DNA of 37,031 nucleotides. Source: CAYRWM01 sp964428055 (GTDB lineage: Bacteria; Bacillota; Clostridia; Christensenellales; Christensenellaceae). Below the pieces are notes generated by a model. It did no database searches, was not told where the DNA came from, and was given only the letters and a program-made list of their open reading frames with translations. A program made the translations under genes and the position numbers. The DNA is taken from positions 1-37,031 of the forward strand of contig CAYRWM010000019.1 in the NCBI GenBank assembly GCA_964428055.1, written 5' to 3'. Below are positions 32,761 through 37,031 of this stretch, piece after piece (position 1 is the stretch's first letter; each line of letters opens with the position of its first letter).

Positions 32761-34456
32761 TTTAATAATAATCATGATATTCGCTTTATCATTATCAATT
32801 GTTTCGTGCCAAAAGGAAAACGAAGTTGTTAATGTTAATGAAGACGTGACTATTGTTGAGGAATCAACTCCCGAGGGAAATCCAGTCCCTGGCGGCGAGC
32901 TCACTGTTGTTTTGCCTTCTGTAATTGACAATCTTAATCCTCTTCTTGCCAATAATGAAGACGTTATCAATTTTCTGGGTCTTATATATGAATCCCCATT
33001 ATATATTGATAATACAGGACAATTCATGCCGGTTCTGGTTGAATCATGGGAAGTAGATGAATCAGGCAAATCATATACATTTGTATTAAGAAAAGACATA
33101 CAATTCCATGACGGGCATGACTTGAAATCCGATGATATTATATCAACCATTAATCAGATTTTTGCTATCAATAATGATGAGGGAGTTGTTGCAAACGACA
33201 CTGTTGGTACGGAAAGCCAGAATACCGATTCAGAAGATATAGATAATGAGATCCAAGATAATAATAATGATTTAGAAACTAACACTGAAACAAAATCAAG
33301 ATATGCTAAGTATAACAGTCTTATTGAAAGTGTGAAGCGGGTTGATGACTATACATTAACTATTAATATGAAAAAACGGGGGAGAGAGGCATTATATTTC
33401 ATGTGCTTCCCGGTTCTACCTGAGAATTATGATTCAAACAATACTCTTAACGGCACTGGTCCCTATAAGTACTACGACACTGATGATAAAGGAAACATAA
33501 GTGTTGTTGTAAATGATAAATGGTGGAAGACAAAACCGTATATAGATAAGATTATAGGGATGCCTATTGATAATCTATCTAAAAAAATCCAGTATATACA
33601 GAATAATGATATAGATATCATAACAACAAATAGCATAGCATCTAATAAATATCGCTCTGATAATGTGAATGTTTCTGATTATGAAACATACTATTATGAT
33701 TGTCTTATTCCCAATCTTTTCAAAGAGGATATGAAAGATATTAATATCCGGAAAGCGATATCATTTGCTGTTGACAGAAGGCAGATAATTTCAACGGTCT
33801 TACTTAATCATGGTGTATCTTCTGAGATGCCGGTATCTCCTAATTTTTATGCATATAATATTAAATATAAACAGTATGAATTTGATAATGTAGCTGCTTG
33901 CGACCTGATTGAAGAATCAGGATTTGACTCAAAGATAAGTGAAACAGGCAATACAGATTATAACCTTACTATAGATCTTATCGTGCCTAATGAGATCGGT
34001 TTTGAATACAGGCTTGAGGTTGCAAGAATAATAGCAGACAACTTGGCCGATGTAGGTATAATTTGTAATATCGAAAAACTATCACCGAATGATTATTTAA
34101 GTCGACTGGAGAATAATAACTATGATCTTGCATATTGCAGTTACTATCTTGGTGCAAATCCAGATATAACTGAAATATTAGGTACTGGCAAAAGCCTTAA
34201 TTATGGTAACGTTGCAAGCTCTGATTTGGATGCTATCTTAAATGATTGCAGTGAAGCGGTTACAGATGATGAGATTATAGCATCATATGATAAGTTGCAG
34301 CAGTATTTATCTGAAAAAGTTCCTCAAATCGGTTTGTTTTACAGAAGGTTTTCTGCCTTATACAACAGCAGAATTAATGATATCAGCATAGAACATGAGA
34401 ACACTTTATATAACACTATCAATAATTGGTACCTGGCAAAAATAGTTGACAATTAA
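32729..34456 (+). CDS. Oligopeptide ABC transporter substrate-binding lipoprotein (family 5)
   Basis: A predicted solute-binding lipoprotein of the OppA/DppA family: signal sequence, lipobox IVSC (C27) and then GGELTVVLPSVIDNLNPLL, LVESWEVDESGKSYTFVLRKDIQFHDG, and the C-terminal DIRKAISFAVDRRQI-like block (here DINIRKAISFAVDRRQI). An Asp/Asn-rich insertion (about 155-190) in the first lobe is not typical. No permease or ATPase genes follow, so the transporter partners must be elsewhere or the protein acts as a receptor. ATG 32723 is an alternative start; GGA at 32721 suits 32729. The start lies within the transglycosylase gene and is probably coupled to it. Confidence 0.85.
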   Translation: MKNIKKYILFSLIIIMIFALSLSIVSCQKENEVVNVNEDVTIVEESTPEGNPVPGGELTVVLPSVIDNLNPLLANNEDVINFLGLIYESPLYIDNTGQFMPVLVESWEVDESGKSYTFVLRKDIQFHDGHDLKSDDIISTINQIFAINNDEGVVANDTVGTESQNTDSEDIDNEIQDNNNDLETNTETKSRYAKYNSLIESVKRVDDYTLTINMKKRGREALYFMCFPVLPENYDSNNTLNGTGPYKYYDTDDKGNISVVVNDKWWKTKPYIDKIIGMPIDNLSKKIQYIQNNDIDIITTNSIASNKYRSDNVNVSDYETYYYDCLIPNLFKEDMKDINIRKAISFAVDRRQIISTVLLNHGVSSEMPVSPNFYAYNIKYKQYEFDNVAACDLIEESGFDSKISETGNTDYNLTIDLIVPNEIGFEYRLEVARIIADNLADVGIICNIEKLSPNDYLSRLENNNYDLAYCSYYLGANPDITEILGTGKSLNYGNVASSDLDAILNDCSEAVTDDEIIASYDKLQQYLSEKVPQIGLFYRRFSALYNSRINDISIEHENTLYNTINNWYLAKIVDN

Positions 34457-34474
34457 ATCCATAGTAATTAAAAT
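34446..34474 (+). promoter_or_regulatory. Promoter of tRNA-Leu(GAG)
   Basis: TTGACA (34446-34451, overlapping the end of the preceding gene), a 17-bp spacer, TAAAAT (34469-34474), 13 bases before the tRNA. Confidence 0.75.
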
Positions 34475-34487
34475 ATAATTTGTTCAC

Positions 34488-34571
34488 GCGGTAGTGCTGG
34501 AACAGGCAGACAGGCACGTTTGAGGGGCGTGTGTCCATGACGTATGGGTTCAAGTCCCATCTACCGCACCA
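34488..34571 (+). tRNA. tRNA-Leu(GAG)
   Basis: An 84-nt class II tRNA with encoded CCA. Acceptor GCGGTAG/CTACCGC, anticodon stem CACGT/GCGTG with loop TTGAGGG giving GAG, long variable arm, T arm ATGGG/CCCAT. Confidence 0.96.
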
Positions 34572-34576
34572 ATTTT

Positions 34577-34606
34577 GAAAACCGCTTTTAAGTGGTTTTC
34601 TTTTTT
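34577..34606 (+). terminator. Terminator of tRNA-Leu(GAG)
   Basis: A 10-bp stem (GAAAACCGCT / AGTGGTTTTC with one G-T pair, loop TTTA) followed by six T. The DUF523 gene begins 38 bases later. Confidence 0.85.
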
Positions 34607-34643
34607 ATTCTTTATTTTTATAATAATACTTAAGGTGAACATA

Positions 34644-35060
34644 ATGAAAATAATGGTAAGTGCATGTTTGATTGGTGAAAAGTGCAAATACAACGGCAAA
34701 GATAATTATAATGAAAAAGTAGTATCCTATATTAATGGAAATGATATAATACCTGTTTGCCCAGAGTTAGCTGGAGGATTAGCTGTTCCACGATATCCAT
34801 GTGAAATAGTAGGTGGGCACATAATTGATTCTAAAGGACAAAACCTTGATATAGAGTTCAATGAAGGATCTTTAAAATGCGTGAAAATAGCAACTGAAGA
34901 AAAAATTGATATTGCCATTTTACAATCCAGAAGTCCTTCTTGTGGTGTAAACCAAATCTATGATGGATCTTTTTCCGGAAAACTAATTTCTGGAAATGGC
35001 GTATTTGCAGAAATGCTTAAAAGTAAAGGCTTCAAAGTGATTGATGCAGAAGATTTATAG
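34644..35060 (+). CDS. DUF523 family protein
   Basis: A 138-residue DUF523 protein of unknown role. The family pattern is clear: KIMVSACLIGEKCKYNG, PVCPELAGGL..PR.PCEI.GG, SRSPSCG, and YDGSFSGKLI.G.GV.AEML. Conserved cysteines C8, C14, C39 and the one in SPSCG suggest metal or iron-sulfur binding, which is inference. The reading frame opens at 34575, but the first 23 codons overlap the tRNA terminator; AAGGTG (34632-34637) precedes ATG 34644 and sets the start. It may be read through from the tRNA terminator or from an unseen promoter. Confidence 0.88.
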   Translation: MKIMVSACLIGEKCKYNGKDNYNEKVVSYINGNDIIPVCPELAGGLAVPRYPCEIVGGHIIDSKGQNLDIEFNEGSLKCVKIATEEKIDIAILQSRSPSCGVNQIYDGSFSGKLISGNGVFAEMLKSKGFKVIDAEDL

Positions 35061-35071
35061 TATTATATTAC

Positions 35072-35112
35072 AAAAAAAGGAATGCTGCTAATTATGCAGC
35101 TTTCCTTTTTTT
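35072..35112. terminator. Bidirectional terminator between DUF523 gene and uraA
   Basis: A long stem: seven A, GGAA, then GCTGC (35084-35088) pairing with GCAGC (35096-35100), TTTCC and seven T, with one T-T mismatch. The A and T tracts make it a terminator in both directions for these convergent genes. Confidence 0.85.
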
Positions 35113-35121
35113 AGCTAGCAA

Positions 35122-36561
35122 TTATACAGTATCTATTTTCTTTTTAGACTTTCTTGAAAGTATGAAGTTTGCAAATATGCCGAGCAGCAGGGCAACAGCA
35201 ATCTCTGTCAATGTTACGGCGCCAATTGTCAACTGCAGACCTCCGATTCCGGCTATCAGTATTATGGACACTACGTAAACATTTCTATTATCCTCAAGAT
35301 CAACCTTCTGCACCATCTTAAGACCAGATACAGCTATGAAGCCGTATAATGCCATACAGACGCCACCCATAACACATGCAGGTATAGAATCAATAAAAGC
35401 TACAAAAGGCGTTACAAACGATAATACTATGCAACCCAATGAAGCAACGAGGATAGATAGCACAGAAGCATTTCCCGTAAGTGCTACGCAAGCGATTGAC
35501 TCGCCATATGTAGTATTAGGAGCTCCGCCGAAGAATGCTCCTGCTACAGATCCAATACCATCACCAAGAAGCGTACGGGTAAGTCCTGGTTTCTTGAGAA
35601 GATCTCTTTCAATAATACTTGAAAGGTTTTTATGATCGGCAAGGTGTTCAGCAAAAACAACAAATGCAACCGGTACATATGCAACTGCTATTGTAGCAAC
35701 ATAGGCACCGGTCAAGTCACCTGCTGATGCTAAAGCATCACCGCATATCAGAGCAGGTACGCTTAGAAAAGTATTAACCGTAACAGCACCGTCTGCAAGC
35801 ATATAATTACTGAATACCGAGAAGTCCGTCATTTTAAGAGCATCAATATTATTTGCATTACCAATCGCTGTTAAAACACCTGCAACTGCATATCCAGCAA
35901 GTATACCGATAATAAACGGGATAAGCTTGACCATTTTTTTGCCATAGACTGAACATAGCATAACGACGATCAATGTGACCATACCGCAAAGAAGTGCTAT
36001 GAATATTGAACCAACCATTTGTGTAGATGCAGTTTCAATAATCTGAGGAGTTCCTGAAGAGACATCAACTGCGTATTCTGTAACACTCTGTACAACATCT
36101 CCTTTAAGAAGATCCCCAACAGCATTTCCTGCAAGCGAAAGTCCGATGATAGCAACCGTGGGGCCAATAACAACAGCTGGCATTACTTTATCAATCCATT
36201 TAACTCCCACGCCTTTAACAACAATAGCCAAAATGACGTATACAAGACCGGCAAAGCCAGCACCTAGTATAAGTCCGAGCCATCCAAGGGACATAGAAGA
36301 AGCACCGGCAAAAGCAGCAAACATTGAGCCAATGAATGCAAAAGATGAACCCAAAAATACCGGACTCTTAAACTTAGTAAAGAGAAGGTATACAAGGGTA
36401 CCGATACCAGCACCAAACATCGCAGCAGACGGAGTAAGGCCATTGCCTATGATCATTGGGACAGCAATTGTCGCAGCAAGGATCGCTAGCATCTGCTGAA
36501 GACCAAAAGCTAATAGTTGACCGCCTTTTGGTCTGTCTTCAACATCAAATACCAATTTCAT
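35122..36561 (-). CDS. uraA: Uracil permease (NCS2 family)
   Basis: A 479-residue membrane transporter that brings uracil into the cell with protons. The NCS2/UraA start FDVEDRP.GGQLLAFGLQQMLAILAATIAVP, the half-helix GSSFAFIGSM, and FFGGAPNTTYGESI with the substrate-binding Glu and Asn are diagnostic of uracil-type members; xanthine specificity is less likely. Many hydrophobic segments fill the length, as expected for 14 half and full helices. AAGGAGG lies before the ATG. It is preceded by a leader reading frame and an attenuator-like hairpin (see 36604-36707). It is convergent with the DUF523 gene. Confidence 0.95.
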   Translation of the reverse strand: MKLVFDVEDRPKGGQLLAFGLQQMLAILAATIAVPMIIGNGLTPSAAMFGAGIGTLVYLLFTKFKSPVFLGSSFAFIGSMFAAFAGASSMSLGWLGLILGAGFAGLVYVILAIVVKGVGVKWIDKVMPAVVIGPTVAIIGLSLAGNAVGDLLKGDVVQSVTEYAVDVSSGTPQIIETASTQMVGSIFIALLCGMVTLIVVMLCSVYGKKMVKLIPFIIGILAGYAVAGVLTAIGNANNIDALKMTDFSVFSNYMLADGAVTVNTFLSVPALICGDALASAGDLTGAYVATIAVAYVPVAFVVFAEHLADHKNLSSIIERDLLKKPGLTRTLLGDGIGSVAGAFFGGAPNTTYGESIACVALTGNASVLSILVASLGCIVLSFVTPFVAFIDSIPACVMGGVCMALYGFIAVSGLKMVQKVDLEDNRNVYVVSIILIAGIGGLQLTIGAVTLTEIAVALLLGIFANFILSRKSKKKIDTV

Positions 36562-36603
36562 TTCTTGTCCTCCTTAAGCATAAATATATTAAGACAAAAT
36601 AAA

Positions 36604-36628
36604 ATAACCTGTCATAAAGACAAGTTAT
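36604..36628 (-). promoter_or_regulatory. Attenuator-like hairpin upstream of uraA
   Basis: On the minus strand RNA: AUAACUUGUC, loop UUUAU, GACAGGUUAU (10 bp, one G-U pair) followed by UUUAUUUUG. The leader stop codon UGA (36614-36612) sits at the loop/right-arm junction. The stem is AU-rich, so intrinsic termination would be moderate. It lies 42 bases before the uraA start. Confidence 0.45.
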
Positions 36629-36707
36629 CGTTAAACACCGATGAGAAAGAGGGGAGAAGAGAAACAGTCAGTACCGATATTACAACCAATATACCTAAAA
36701 AGACCAT
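36612..36707 (-). CDS. Possible uraA leader peptide
   Basis: A 31-codon reading frame on the minus strand, too short for usual gene calls. AAAGGAG lies exactly six bases before the ATG at 36707. The peptide begins MVFLGILVVISVLTVSLL, hydrophobic, with a Ser/Asn-rich end, and its stop codon falls within the hairpin at 36604-36628. A 22-base pyrimidine run (complement of 36643-36664) lies in its second half. It may be a leader for translation-coupled attenuation of uraA or a small membrane protein; neither is shown. Confidence 0.45.
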   Translation of the reverse strand: MVFLGILVVISVLTVSLLPSFSSVFNDNLSL

Positions 36708-36789
36708 TTCAAACTCCTTTCTTATACCATAGAAGTTTACTGAAATTAAACACTAAAGCACAATATATTATGTTAATAACTCTTTATTT

Positions 36790-36818
36790 AATATAGCATA
36801 TACATCATGTTGTGTCTA
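36790..36818 (-). promoter_or_regulatory. Promoter of the uraA leader and uraA
   Basis: On the minus strand: TAGACA (complement of 36813-36818), a 17-bp spacer, TATATT (complement of 36790-36795). It gives a leader RNA of about 220 nt before uraA. The stretch 36562-36906 holds this promoter, the leader frame, the hairpin and the promoter of tRNA-Leu(TAG). Confidence 0.5.
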
Positions 36819-36852
36819 TTAGTTTTATCATTAAAATATAAAAAAACATCAT

Positions 36853-36881
36853 TTGACAATGAAATTATATTTTTGTATAAT
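36853..36881 (+). promoter_or_regulatory. Consensus promoter of tRNA-Leu(TAG)
   Basis: TTGACA (36853-36858), a 17-bp spacer, TATAAT (36876-36881), 25 bases before the tRNA. It diverges from the uraA promoter. Confidence 0.85.
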
Positions 36882-36906
36882 AATCAAGCAGTTTTTTGAT
36901 GATTGC

Positions 36907-36989
36907 GCGGGCGTGGCGGAATTGGCAGACGCGCTAGACTTAGGATCTAGTACTTCGGTGTGAAGGTTCGAGTCCTTTCGCCCGCACCA
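36907..36989 (+). tRNA. tRNA-Leu(TAG)
   Basis: An 83-nt class II tRNA with encoded CCA. Acceptor GCGGGCG/CGCCCGC, anticodon stem CTAGA/TCTAG with loop CTTAGGA giving TAG, T arm GAAGGTTCGAGTCCTTT. Confidence 0.96.
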
Positions 36990-36998
36990 GTAATATAA

Positions 36999-37031
36999 GC
37001 GGGAGTGACTCAGTGGTAGAGTGCGACCTTG
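36999..37031 (+). tRNA. tRNA-Gly(GCC), partial at window edge
   Basis: The first 33 bases match those of the tRNA-Gly(GCC) at 11365 exactly, up to the anticodon loop. The window ends here, so the second half is not seen. It follows tRNA-Leu(TAG) by nine bases and is probably in the same transcript. Confidence 0.85.

Noticed and set aside
32653..33150. A 165-codon minus-strand frame over the lipoprotein start
   Set aside because: Opposite to two well-supported genes and without ribosome site or family features.
34452..34479. TATAAT at 34474-34479 as the -10 of tRNA-Leu(GAG)
   Set aside because: It is 22 bases from the TTGACA; TAAAAT at 34469-34474 has the standard 17-bp spacing.
36562..36800. 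PyrR-binding element or a known riboswitch in the uraA leader
   Set aside because: I could not find the conserved PyrR loop sequence or any riboswitch core; only the leader frame and hairpin are supported.

Overview
The window is low-GC DNA from a Gram-positive bacterium, most likely an anaerobic member of the class Clostridia. The reasons are the Firmicute gene order rpmB / yloU-fakA-recG, strong AAGGAGG-type ribosome sites with frequent TTG and GTG starts, a class B sortase, a DNA polymerase I that appears to lack proofreading residues, and above all a SCIFF ranthipeptide precursor with its radical SAM maturase downstream of yajC. The sequence cannot settle the genus. The assembly is a draft: a run of 10 N interrupts coaE. 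I see no prophage, transposon, CRISPR array, integron or toxin-antitoxin pair; this is chromosomal core DNA with a few accessory islands.

Layout. 1-4.4 kb: rpmB (minus) diverges from yloU-fakA-recG. 4.5-10 kb: a two-component system followed by two GerMN-domain lipoproteins and holA. 10-12.6 kb: rpsT (minus), murI, a tRNA-Val/Gly/Cys cluster and an M24 aminopeptidase. 12.7-16.1 kb: a phosphohexomutase gene with an in-frame amber codon, a possible small RNA on the minus strand, and a divergent RelA/SpoT-domain gene. 16.2-21 kb: tRNA-Pro, then an extremely acidic membrane protein, a class B sortase and a CtpE-like P-type ATPase. 21-28.9 kb: argH (minus), then ruvCAB-queA-tgt-yajC and the SCIFF pair. 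29-34.5 kb: tRNA-Leu(CAA) on minus, then polA-coaE-lytic transglycosylase-oligopeptide-binding lipoprotein. 34.5-37 kb: tRNA-Leu(GAG), a DUF523 gene, a minus-strand uracil permease with a leader peptide and attenuator-like hairpin, tRNA-Leu(TAG), and the start of a second tRNA-Gly(GCC) copy cut off by the window edge.

How the genes work together. ruvC, ruvA and ruvB form the Holliday-junction resolvasome, and recG and polA add repair functions. queA and tgt make queuosine in tRNA. YajC belongs to the Sec translocon. SCIFF and its maturase make a thioether-bridged peptide. The two-component genes and GerMN lipoproteins resemble in layout the actinobacterial mtrAB-lpqB envelope operon.

Most worth a second look: (1) the uraA leader, where a 31-codon reading frame, a 22-nt pyrimidine run and a hairpin containing the leader stop codon suggest pyrBI-style attenuation; (2) a predicted minus-strand RNA at about 14462-14538 carrying an unpaired anti-Shine-Dalgarno stretch; (3) the amber codon in the phosphohexomutase gene; (4) the N gap in coaE, whose flanks overlap by five bases and probably join with nothing missing; (5) the acidic protein-sortase-ATPase cassette. 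All functional statements come from motif recognition by eye; no database search was run.
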